Assembly (NCBI GenBank): GCA_024451685.1 | Contig: JAMXCW010000008.1 | Span: forward strand, 1-64,000 | From: Candidatus Bathyanammoxibius amoris | GTDB taxonomy: Bacteria > Planctomycetota > Brocadiia > Brocadiales > Bathyanammoxibiaceae | DNA length: 64,000 nt | Direction: 5' to 3' | Shown: in pieces, positions 16,147 through 24,057 of the stretch | Numbering within the stretch: position 1 is the first letter of the stretch | How the letters are laid out: every line of letters starts with the position of its first letter | Notes under the pieces: model-generated | What the model was told of the DNA's origin: nothing | Databases searched by the model: none | What the model saw: only the letters and a program-made list of their open reading frames with translations | Position numbers and translations under genes: made by a program

Positions 16147-17109
16147 ATGAGACCAGAACTTTCTGTCGTCATCGTTAACTGGAACACAAAGGACCTGCTG
16201 AGGGAGTGCCTGCGGTCCCTGTACCGGACGGTTAAGGACCTGTCCTTTGACGTGTATGTGGTCGATAACGGCTCAAGTGACGGCAGTGTGGAGATGGTAG
16301 AGAAGGAGTTCCCCGGGGCGACACTTATAAGAAACAGGGAAAACCGGGGTTTTGCCCCCGCAAACAATCAGGCCCTGAGGGAGATACACACGGCGTATGT
16401 ATTCCTTCTCAATACGGATACCGTGCTTCTGAGCGGTACGGTGGGCGGAATGGTCTCTTTTCTTAAGAAGCATCCTGACGTGGCTATAGTTGCGCCGCAA
16501 TTCCTCAATAGAGACGGCTCGAAGCAGAATACCTTTGACAACTTCCCCTCGCTGACGACAGAGCTTATGAATAAAAGCATGTTGAGGTTTTTATTTCCCG
16601 GCAGCTACCCCAGCAAGCATGTTGACTACAAGGAGCCCCTGGAAGTGGAGTCGGTACTGTGTGCCGGAGTCGTATTGAGACAGGACGTATTCAGGCAGGT
16701 AGGTTTCTTCGATGAAGACTACTTTGTGTATTTGGACGATAGCGACATTTGTTTCCGTCTGAAAAGGGCCGGATACAGGTGCTTTTATCTTCCGCAACTC
16801 GAGATGTACCATTTCGGCGGTGGCGGGACAAAGGCCAAAGGCAGGGCAAACGCCGTTATTGAATACTACAGGTCGATGTATAAATTTTTCAAGAAGAACA
16901 GGAGTGCCCCGGAGTATCTTATTCTCAAGGTCTTAAAACCCTTGAGGCTGGTGCTGAGCCTGTTTTTGTCATTGTTGGGCCTTGCCCTTACACTCTTTCT
17001 TCACAAGGGGTTACGGTCAAGGGTATATGCCTACCTGAAAGTGCTTGAGTGGCACGCCAGGGGCTGTCCGTCCTGCATGGGAATAGGGGGCAGGCGGGCG
17101 GTTGAATAA
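16147..17109 (+). CDS. Family 2 glycosyltransferase, rhamnosyltransferase-like
   Basis: Glycosyltransferase of 320 residues with N-terminal SVVIVNWNTKDLLRECL, VVDNGSSDGS, NRGFAPANNQAL and the NTDTVL motif, as in the WbbL/RfbN rhamnosyltransferase group. The C-terminal 60 residues hold a hydrophobic segment (LRLVLSLFLSLLGLALTLFL) that should anchor the protein to the inner membrane. Genes downstream encode rhamnose-type sugar enzymes (RmlC-like, RmlD), which supports a 6-deoxyhexose donor. Confidence 0.82.
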   Translation: MRPELSVVIVNWNTKDLLRECLRSLYRTVKDLSFDVYVVDNGSSDGSVEMVEKEFPGATLIRNRENRGFAPANNQALREIHTAYVFLLNTDTVLLSGTVGGMVSFLKKHPDVAIVAPQFLNRDGSKQNTFDNFPSLTTELMNKSMLRFLFPGSYPSKHVDYKEPLEVESVLCAGVVLRQDVFRQVGFFDEDYFVYLDDSDICFRLKRAGYRCFYLPQLEMYHFGGGGTKAKGRANAVIEYYRSMYKFFKKNRSAPEYLILKVLKPLRLVLSLFLSLLGLALTLFLHKGLRSRVYAYLKVLEWHARGCPSCMGIGGRRAVE

Positions 17110-17159
17110 GACCCTTGAAGGTGGCGTATTTGTAAAGGGCATGGAGGAGGACGCGCGGC

Positions 17160-17615
17160 ATGATTGAAGGCGTGGTTACTAAAAAGCTGAAGGTCGTCCC
17201 TGATGAAAGGGGCTTCTTGATGGAGATGATGCGCTCGGACGACCCGCATTTCGAGAAGTTCGGCCAGGCGTATCTCAGCGTCGGATATCCGGGCGTAATT
17301 AAGGGATGGCACTACCATAAGAAGCAAAAGGACAATTTTTTCATAGTCAGGGGCACGGCCAAGGTGGTGCTTTATGACATGCGGGAAAAGTCCGGGACCA
17401 GGGGCGAGATTAACGAGTTCTTTATAGGTGAACGGAACCCTCTTATGGTACATATACCGGCTAACGTGGCGCACGGCTTTAAGGCCGTGGGGGACGAAAC
17501 GGCGTATCTTATAAACATCCCCACTGAGCTGTATAATTACGAGCAGCCTGATGAACATCGCATAGACCCGCACGGCGGCGAGATACCCTACGACTGGGCG
17601 TGCAAGGACAGCTGA
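17160..17615 (+). CDS. dTDP-4-dehydrorhamnose 3,5-epimerase-like cupin (copy 1)
   Basis: RmlC-like cupin of 151 residues, shorter than classical RmlC (about 180). The segment GVIKGWHYHKKQKDNFFIVRGTAKVVLYDMR matches the RmlC core, with the HxH pair and the following lysine present. IPANVAHGFKAVGDE is the second conserved block. It probably epimerises, or otherwise acts on, a dTDP-4-keto-6-deoxyhexose. A strong GGAGGAGG ribosome-binding site precedes the ATG. A second, diverged member follows at 17777. Confidence 0.75.
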   Translation: MIEGVVTKKLKVVPDERGFLMEMMRSDDPHFEKFGQAYLSVGYPGVIKGWHYHKKQKDNFFIVRGTAKVVLYDMREKSGTRGEINEFFIGERNPLMVHIPANVAHGFKAVGDETAYLINIPTELYNYEQPDEHRIDPHGGEIPYDWACKDS

Positions 17616-17776
17616 GGTTGCTTGTGTAAAAAATATCGGTGATTAAGCGAATTGTTTCCTTGACCTGGGGGTGAGGATGGTATTAAGATTTGAGTTTATC
17701 TGTCTTGCCGGAGGGCTTACCTTTCCGCTCTGCGTTGCAAATTTGCACTCAATTACAATATGAAGGGCCGTAGCAT

Positions 17777-18226
17777 ATGATAAAAGACGTTAAGCTGGTA
17801 AAGCTTGAGACCCATGTGGACGACAGGGGCTACCTGATAGAGATTTTACGCGCCAGTGACGAGCATTTCACGAAATACGGTCAGGTATACATTGTAGGCG
17901 ATCCCGTGCGGGGTGTGATACGGGCATGGCACAAGCACGAGGCGCTCTGGGACTGGTTCTTTATTAGCCACGGCTCGGCGAAGTTTGCCCTCAGGGACGA
18001 CAGGCCCGACAGCCCGACATACGAAGAAATGAACACCTTTATTCTGGGCGAAAGGAACCCCGCTCTCCTTGTGGTGCCTCCCGGTGTCTTCCACGGATGG
18101 ATGTCACTCGAGGACGATACGCAGCTCATAAGCACGGCCAGCGAGGTCTATAACCGCGAAAATCCGGATGAGGTAAGAATTCCTCCGGATTCCTTCGGTT
18201 ACGAGTGGGAGGTAAAGGGTAGATGA
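17777..18226 (+). CDS. RmlC-like cupin (copy 2), lacking the core lysine
   Basis: Cupin of 149 residues and a clear paralogue of the previous gene (GVIRAWHKHEALWDWFF against GVIKGWHYHKKQKDNFF). The histidine pair is kept, but the lysine of the epimerase core is replaced by Leu-Trp, so classical RmlC catalysis is doubtful. It may be an isomerase, a single-carbon epimerase, or a non-catalytic partner of copy 1. It overlaps the next gene by 4 bases (ATGA), indicating tight coupling. The 160-base gap before it holds a weak TTGACC (17660) but no convincing promoter. Confidence 0.72.
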   Translation: MIKDVKLVKLETHVDDRGYLIEILRASDEHFTKYGQVYIVGDPVRGVIRAWHKHEALWDWFFISHGSAKFALRDDRPDSPTYEEMNTFILGERNPALLVVPPGVFHGWMSLEDDTQLISTASEVYNRENPDEVRIPPDSFGYEWEVKGR

Positions 18227-19245
18227 TACTGGTAACGGGTGGTGCCGGCTACATTGGGAGTATCCTGACGGATGACCTGCTTAGAAAGGGAGAGGCCGTG
18301 AGGGTGCTGGACAGGCTGTACTTCGGCGAGGAGGGCCTGGCACACAACAGAAAGAATATAGACCTGGTGCAGGGCGATATACGGAATTTTGACCCGTCCG
18401 TGCTTGATGGTGTAGACTCGGTCATCCATCTTGGCGGATTGTCCAATGACCCGACGGCGGAATACAACCCGAAGGCCAATATGGACATAAATTACGGGGG
18501 CACGAAGAAGCTGGCCGAGGCATGCAGGGAAAAGGGTGTAAGGCGGTTTGTCTTCGCCTCCAGTTGCTCCCTGTACGACAAAGGCCTGTTCGCAAACGAC
18601 GTGCTTCAGGACGAGACATCGGAGGTCAACCCAAGGGCCACCTACGCCGTCGCAAAGCATAAGGCCGAGAACCTGCTCCTGGAGATGGCCGGAGACGATT
18701 TCTGCCCCGTAATACTGCGGCAGGGAACGGTATACGGGTTCAGCCCGAGGATGAGGTACGACCTGGTGGTCAATACCTTTCTGAAAGATGCCGTAGTGAA
18801 CAAGAAGCTGAAGGTCTTTTGCGGGGGCGAGATGTGGAGACCGCTTGTGGACGTTACTGACGCGTCAAAGGCATTCATATGCCTGGTAGAAGCCGGCGAA
18901 GAAAAGGTGAACGGGCAGATATTTAACCTCTGCCACAAGAACTACCGCATTCTGGAACTGGCCCACGGGGTAAAAGGCGCGCTTGAAGACAGATACCAGC
19001 TGGAGATAGAGGTGGACCACAGCGACGTCAAGACAAGAAGCTACCGGGTCAGCTCAAAGAAGATGGAGCAGGTCCTCAATTTCACGCCCCAGGTCTCTGT
19101 AAAGGATTCCGTAGAACACATGCTGGTAAAGATAGAAGAAAACGGCTACACTGACTTCCTGAACCCTCACTACTACAACATAAAGTGGATGACGCTGCTG
19201 GACGAGATGGAGAAAACAGTCAGGAAGATAGGGCCGGTATTCTAG
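18223..19245 (+). CDS. NAD-dependent epimerase/dehydratase of nucleotide sugars
   Basis: Extended short-chain dehydrogenase of 340 residues. The N-terminal nucleotide-binding motif is TGGAGYIGSIL, the aspartate VLDRLYFGEE ends the second strand, and the catalytic region contains SSCSLY and YAVAK (Tyr and Lys around residues 143-147). It acts on a nucleotide-linked sugar as epimerase, reductase or dehydratase; the exact reaction is open. Its start overlaps the RmlC-like stop and its stop touches the RmlD start, so the three are translationally coupled. Confidence 0.8.
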   Translation: MILVTGGAGYIGSILTDDLLRKGEAVRVLDRLYFGEEGLAHNRKNIDLVQGDIRNFDPSVLDGVDSVIHLGGLSNDPTAEYNPKANMDINYGGTKKLAEACREKGVRRFVFASSCSLYDKGLFANDVLQDETSEVNPRATYAVAKHKAENLLLEMAGDDFCPVILRQGTVYGFSPRMRYDLVVNTFLKDAVVNKKLKVFCGGEMWRPLVDVTDASKAFICLVEAGEEKVNGQIFNLCHKNYRILELAHGVKGALEDRYQLEIEVDHSDVKTRSYRVSSKKMEQVLNFTPQVSVKDSVEHMLVKIEENGYTDFLNPHYYNIKWMTLLDEMEKTVRKIGPVF

Positions 19246-20112
19246 ATGAAAGTCGCACTGATAGGCTCAAACGGCCAGCTGGGCAACGACCTGCTGAAGG
19301 TTTTTGGCAAGAAAAATACCGTCCCGCTCACACACGACAAGATAGAGATTACCGACCATGAACAGACCGACGCGGTGCTCAACTCCATAAAACCCGACGT
19401 AGTTATAAACACCGCCGCCTTCCACCGGGTGGAGGACTGCGAGACGGAGTACGCAAAGGCCTTCCGGGTAAACGCCATCGGCGCGGCAAACGTCGCGCGA
19501 ACTTCAGAGAAACTCAATGCGATACTGGTGCACATCAGCACGGATTACGTCTTCGACGGTGAAAAGCGCGAACCCTATACAGAAGACGACCTTCCTAACC
19601 CACTTAGCACGTACGGCGTGACAAAGCTCGCGGGTGAATATTACGTGAGGAACCTGTGCTCAAGGCACTATATAATCAGGACGTCCGGCCTCTACGGGCT
19701 GGCTTGGTGCAGGGCGAAGGGCGGCAATTTCATAGACACTATGCTGCGCCTTGCGAAAGAACAGCCCGAACTCAAGGTGATTGACGACCAGTTCCTTGTA
19801 CCGACCTTCACCTGGGACATCGCGGAGAAGATAAAGGAGCTCGTCGCCACGGACCATGAGGACCATTACGGGATATACCACATATCAAATTCCGGCCAGT
19901 GCACCTGGTACGAATTTGCCGCGAAAATATTCGAACTCGAAGGACTTCGCAGCGTAAACCTCAGAAAGACCACCCATGAGGAGTTCAGGAGCAAGGTAAT
20001 GCGCCCCGACTATTCCGTCCTCGGTTCCGACAGGCTCAAGTCCATCGGTCTCGACCCCCTGCGACCCTGGCAGGACGCCCTCCGGGACTACATGTCCCAA
20101 CGTAAGCGGTAG
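19246..20112 (+). CDS. rmlD: dTDP-4-dehydrorhamnose reductase-like protein
   Basis: Reductase of 288 residues of the RmlD family: N-terminal IGSNGQLGNDL, then VINTAAFHRVEDCE, HISTDYVFDGEK, NPLSTYGVTKLAGE (catalytic Tyr/Lys) and TWDIAEKI. RmlD reduces dTDP-4-keto-L-rhamnose to dTDP-L-rhamnose. RmlA and RmlB are not in the window, so they must be elsewhere or a different deoxysugar is made. It starts immediately after the preceding stop codon and ends the operon. The 244 bases that follow hold no gene. Confidence 0.8.
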   Translation: MKVALIGSNGQLGNDLLKVFGKKNTVPLTHDKIEITDHEQTDAVLNSIKPDVVINTAAFHRVEDCETEYAKAFRVNAIGAANVARTSEKLNAILVHISTDYVFDGEKREPYTEDDLPNPLSTYGVTKLAGEYYVRNLCSRHYIIRTSGLYGLAWCRAKGGNFIDTMLRLAKEQPELKVIDDQFLVPTFTWDIAEKIKELVATDHEDHYGIYHISNSGQCTWYEFAAKIFELEGLRSVNLRKTTHEEFRSKVMRPDYSVLGSDRLKSIGLDPLRPWQDALRDYMSQRKR

Positions 20113-20294
20113 CTCCGTCCTCATCTTAAATAATCGTGTATCAGGGATTGCGGTGTGTGTTAGTCAGGCATCATGAATTAACCCCACCATTGCAGCATGT
20201 GCTCTCCACACCTTTTGCTGATATGGATGTTATGTGAGCATATGCGGCGTGGCCCATTATTGGTGCGCGCAGGTAATTATAGCTCCTTAAGGGG

Positions 20295-20322
20295 TTGCCT
20301 ATTAGGGGGATTTCAGTATACT
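20295..20322 (+). promoter_or_regulatory. Promoter of the homoserine dehydrogenase gene
   Basis: TTGCCT (20295-20300), a 16-base spacer and TATACT (20317-20322), 34 bases before the ATG. Confidence 0.5.
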
Positions 20323-20356
20323 ATAAATCCTTACATATCAAGAGGTAGGTATAGTT

Positions 20357-21739
20357 ATGGCGGAAAAGGTGATAAAAATAGGGCTTCTGGGGTCGGGCAC
20401 CGTCGGTGAAGGCGTCCAGGACATAATTTTTGACGACGACGGCGCAAAAAACCTGGAAAAAAAGCTGGGGTTCAGGCTTGAGATTGAGAAGGTCTATACC
20501 CGCTCACCGAAAAAGAAGCGCTGGTATAAAAAATTTCCAGAGAAATTCACCAACCGGCCCGAGGAGGTCATAAACCACCCGGAAATCTCAATTATAACAG
20601 AGGCGCTGGGGCTTGATAAGGCGGACGATGTTAAAAAGGTTTCGTCTTATATTGTAAAGGCCCTGGAGGGCGGCAAGTCGGTAGTAACCGCGAACAAGGC
20701 GGTACTCGCCGGTTATGGACGGGAAATATATTCCGCCGCCAGCAAGGGCGCTGACACCCAGCTGCGCTACGAGGCAGCCGTAGCCGGCGGTATACCCATC
20801 ATCCGCTCCCTCGGTGAGGGACTTGCATGTGATGACGTCACCGGGGTTTACGGCATCCTTAACGGCACCTGCAACTATATTCTCTCCGGCATACGCAATG
20901 AGGGCATGACCTTCAAAGAGGCGCTCCGTCAGGCCCAGAAACTGGGCTACGCCGAGACAAACCCGGAGGCCGACATAAATGGCGACGATACCAGGGACAA
21001 AGTAATCGTCCTCTTGCAGCTCCTCTACGGCATCTTCGTCAAGAAGGAGGACGTGAGCACTGAGGGCATAGAACACCTCGAAAAGATTGACTTCGATTAC
21101 GCGGCCCAAAAACTCTCTAAGAACATAAAACTCCTGGGCTCTATTACAAAGACGGGAGGTGAAGTAACCGCGGCGGTGTCGCCCATCATGATAAACGATG
21201 ACCACGTGCTCTCCAGGGTGAACGGCGCCCTGAACGCCGTCCTTGTAGAGAGCAGGAACTGCGATAGCATGTGCCTTGTGGGTAAAGGTGCCGGTGCGGG
21301 GCCGACCGCCAACTCGGTTGTGTCAGACATAATCTCCATCGCGAGCGGTGCCCGTCTTCATCCTGTGCCGGCCACCCGGAGCTATAACAAACACCTGGGC
21401 GAAGACCAGCCGGGCAGATACTACCTGCGGTTTTTGGTACGGGACGGGGCCGGCATCGTGAGCGACATCCTGAGCCATCTGAAGGAGAACCGGGTAAACG
21501 TTGATGAAGTCCTTCAGCTCAGGCACTCGATCGAGGAAAGAAGCTATTTCAGGGAAAAGCTGGGACTCAAGTACAAGCCGGATGAAATACTCCCCTTTAT
21601 CATCACCCTTGAACCCTGTAAGGAAGCGGCTGTCAGAGAGGCGATACAAGGGGTAAAGGGACACGATTTTATCCTGCTTGACCCCGTGGTAATAAAGATA
21701 TTGCCGGACCTGCCCGACGTGGTAGGGACCAGTACTTAA
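20357..21739 (+). CDS. hom: Homoserine dehydrogenase
   Basis: Homoserine dehydrogenase of 460 residues, converting aspartate semialdehyde to homoserine for threonine and methionine synthesis. It has the N-terminal Rossmann motif IGLLGSGTVGEGV, SVVTANKAVLA, YEAAVAGGIPIIRSL and GILNGTCNYIL, and the catalytic-domain segment AQKLGYAETNPEADINGDDTRDK. A C-terminal ACT regulatory domain starts near residue 350 (RYYLRFLVRDGAGIVSDIL), so feedback control by an amino acid is likely. AGAGGTAGG before the ATG is a good ribosome-binding site. The aldehyde dehydrogenase gene follows 15 bases later. Confidence 0.92.
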   Translation: MAEKVIKIGLLGSGTVGEGVQDIIFDDDGAKNLEKKLGFRLEIEKVYTRSPKKKRWYKKFPEKFTNRPEEVINHPEISIITEALGLDKADDVKKVSSYIVKALEGGKSVVTANKAVLAGYGREIYSAASKGADTQLRYEAAVAGGIPIIRSLGEGLACDDVTGVYGILNGTCNYILSGIRNEGMTFKEALRQAQKLGYAETNPEADINGDDTRDKVIVLLQLLYGIFVKKEDVSTEGIEHLEKIDFDYAAQKLSKNIKLLGSITKTGGEVTAAVSPIMINDDHVLSRVNGALNAVLVESRNCDSMCLVGKGAGAGPTANSVVSDIISIASGARLHPVPATRSYNKHLGEDQPGRYYLRFLVRDGAGIVSDILSHLKENRVNVDEVLQLRHSIEERSYFREKLGLKYKPDEILPFIITLEPCKEAAVREAIQGVKGHDFILLDPVVIKILPDLPDVVGTST

Positions 21740-21754
21740 TAAAGGAGCGTCAAG

Positions 21755-23257
21755 ATGGTTATAAAATTATACCCAGCGTCAAAGAAAAAGTCAGAATCAG
21801 GAGCAAAGTCTTCGGCAAAGATAAAACCCGGAAAGATGCTCATCGACGGAAAATGGGTAAACTCCCGCTCCGGCAAGACTCTTAAAACGATAAACCCCGC
21901 CACCGGTAAGGTAATTACGAGCATTGCCTGTGGCGACAGGAGGGACGTGAACCTTGCGGTAAAGGCTGCCCGGAGGGCGTTTGAGTCGGGTCCGTGGCCT
22001 GCGATGGACGCGCGTGACCGCGGGCGAATACTGGCCAACGTCGCAAAATTGGTGGAAGACAACCATGAGGAACTGGCAAGGCTGGAGACCCTCGATAACG
22101 GTAAACCCATTAAAGAGTCCCGCGCCGTAGACGTACCTTACACCGCCGACACATTCTTTTACTATGCGGGCTGGGCCGATAAGATCCACGGCGAGACCAT
22201 CCCCGTCAGGGGCGACATGCTCAACTACACGCTCAGGGAGCCCGTGGGCGTAATAGGGCAGATTATACCCTGGAACTTCCCTCTGCTGATGGCCGCCTGG
22301 AAACTTGGGCCCGCCCTTGCCTGCGGTAACACGGTCGTACTAAAACCGGCCGAAGATACGTCACTCTCCGCCCTCAGGCTTGGCGAACTGTTCATGGAGG
22401 CGGGGCTTCCTGCCGGGGTGCTCAACATAGTTACAGGACTCGGTGAAACCGCCGGCGCGGCACTGGCAAGGCACGTCGACGTAGACAAGGTAGCCTTTAC
22501 CGGTTCGACGACTGTCGGAAAGGACATAGTGCGGGCCTCTGCCGACACTCTGAAGAAGGTCTCGCTGGAGCTTGGGGGCAAGTCACCCAATATAATCTTT
22601 GCCGACGCGGACATAGAGGCTGCGGTACAAGGCGCCTTGATGGGCATATTCTTCAACCAGGGGGAGGTCTGCTGCGCCGGGTCCAGGCTCTACGTTGAGA
22701 AAAAGATTCACGACAAGTTCATGGACAGAATGGTCTCCTTTGCCTCGAAGATGCGCGTTGGAGACCCTTTTAACCCACGCACGGATATGGGCGCCCTTGT
22801 GTCCCAGGTACAGTTCGACAAGGTGATGGGCTACATAGAGGCCGGCAAGGAAGAGGGCGCAGAACTATGCTGCGGCGGCGAAGCCCTTAAAAGTAACGGC
22901 TACTTTATCAAGCCCACTATATTTGATAACGTCAAAGGCACGATGAAGATTGCCAGGGAAGAAATCTTCGGGCCCGTGGTATCCACCCTTACATTCAGAA
23001 ATATCGACGAGGTGGTCAGGGCGGGAAACCAGTCCCGTTACGGCCTCGCGGCCGCCGTATGGACCCGGGACATACAAAAGGCCCACGCGGTCGCCAGGAG
23101 GCTCCGCGCCGGCACTGTATGGATAAACACCTACAACGCGTTTGACTGCGGCAGCCCCTTCGGGGGGTACAAGGAGTCCGGCTACGGCCGCGAACTGGGT
23201 GAACACTCTCTGGAACTGTACACCCAGGTAAAGAGCGTGTGGGTGAATCTGAGCTGA
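21755..23257 (+). CDS. NAD(P)-dependent aldehyde dehydrogenase
   Basis: Aldehyde dehydrogenase of 500 residues. The conserved blocks are GQIIPWNFPLLM, GNTVVLKPAEDTSLSAL, the coenzyme loop FTGSTTVGK, the general-base Glu in LELGGKSP and the nucleophile Cys in NQGEVCCAGSR, then EEIFGPV and PFGGYKESGYGRE. The first 25 residues (lysine- and serine-rich) extend beyond the usual N-terminus. Overall it resembles the betaine/retinal/phenylacetaldehyde dehydrogenase group; the physiological aldehyde is unknown. Close linkage to homoserine dehydrogenase may be mere operon sharing. Confidence 0.9.
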   Translation: MVIKLYPASKKKSESGAKSSAKIKPGKMLIDGKWVNSRSGKTLKTINPATGKVITSIACGDRRDVNLAVKAARRAFESGPWPAMDARDRGRILANVAKLVEDNHEELARLETLDNGKPIKESRAVDVPYTADTFFYYAGWADKIHGETIPVRGDMLNYTLREPVGVIGQIIPWNFPLLMAAWKLGPALACGNTVVLKPAEDTSLSALRLGELFMEAGLPAGVLNIVTGLGETAGAALARHVDVDKVAFTGSTTVGKDIVRASADTLKKVSLELGGKSPNIIFADADIEAAVQGALMGIFFNQGEVCCAGSRLYVEKKIHDKFMDRMVSFASKMRVGDPFNPRTDMGALVSQVQFDKVMGYIEAGKEEGAELCCGGEALKSNGYFIKPTIFDNVKGTMKIAREEIFGPVVSTLTFRNIDEVVRAGNQSRYGLAAAVWTRDIQKAHAVARRLRAGTVWINTYNAFDCGSPFGGYKESGYGRELGEHSLELYTQVKSVWVNLS

Positions 23258-23288
23258 TGGTAATATTACTTGAACACAATGCAACAAA

Positions 23289-23909
23289 ATGAGCGATATA
23301 GAAAAAGAGCAAAAAGAGGCTGAAGAGAAGCAGAGAATAAGGGAGCAGGTTGTGCTCCTCAGACCCAGGGCACAACTTGGGTCTAAGCTGGTCTTCGAGA
23401 TTGCAGAGCGTGGGGCGGATGAACTCTTGAGTAACAAGAGAACTGCGGCCAAGGTAAATAATGACACTGCGTTAATAGTATGGCTCGAACTCGTCGCGTT
23501 TGCCCTCTACCTCTTCGACAGGGTGGCCGCGACCAGGCTTAACGACTCCCACCCGATCTACATGAAACTGCTTACGGATTTTGTAATTTCCGGGTTTCCC
23601 TCTGAGGTGGCAAAGTTTGGAAAACAGAACCTGAGGTCGGAAGAGGGTTGGGCCGACGATATCAATAGTTCTATCAGCACCCGGTCCATGCAATACTTCA
23701 GCCTTGAGCAGGAGATTACCGGCGCCAAAGGCTCTTTGGGACGTGCTCTGCCAAGGGCGCTCTTCTCGGAATTTGCGGACATACTGGCGCAGGAGATAGG
23801 ATTGCCCGGTGATAAGAACGTCAAAGAACTCCTCGGCCTGCGCACCCGCACGGCAATGGCCGATATCCTCAAAGAATTCAGCCCTGCCGCCGAAGAGCCC
23901 ACAATGTAG
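23289..23909 (+). CDS. Unrecognised protein, 206 residues
   Basis: No family is recognised. The first 20 residues are highly charged and helical (EKEQKEAEEKQRIREQ), followed by a soluble alpha-helical stretch and one moderately hydrophobic segment (ALIVWLELVAFALYLF, about residues 62-77). No signal peptide or cysteine motif is seen. It follows the aldehyde dehydrogenase by 31 bases and its codon use matches neighbouring genes, so it is probably a real gene and the last of the operon. It converges with the formate dehydrogenase gene. Confidence 0.6.
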   Translation: MSDIEKEQKEAEEKQRIREQVVLLRPRAQLGSKLVFEIAERGADELLSNKRTAAKVNNDTALIVWLELVAFALYLFDRVAATRLNDSHPIYMKLLTDFVISGFPSEVAKFGKQNLRSEEGWADDINSSISTRSMQYFSLEQEITGAKGSLGRALPRALFSEFADILAQEIGLPGDKNVKELLGLRTRTAMADILKEFSPAAEEPTM

Positions 23910-24057
23910 CTACATACGCTGAAGAGGCGGGATTGGCGCTAGAGATTATTAAGGGCAGGCCCGCCCGGTAATGGGTTGACTTTACTAAGCCGGGTAGGTC
24001 ATGGTCACACCACGACCTGACAAGAATTCATTTGTGTCTTATATTATCAGTTTCGTA

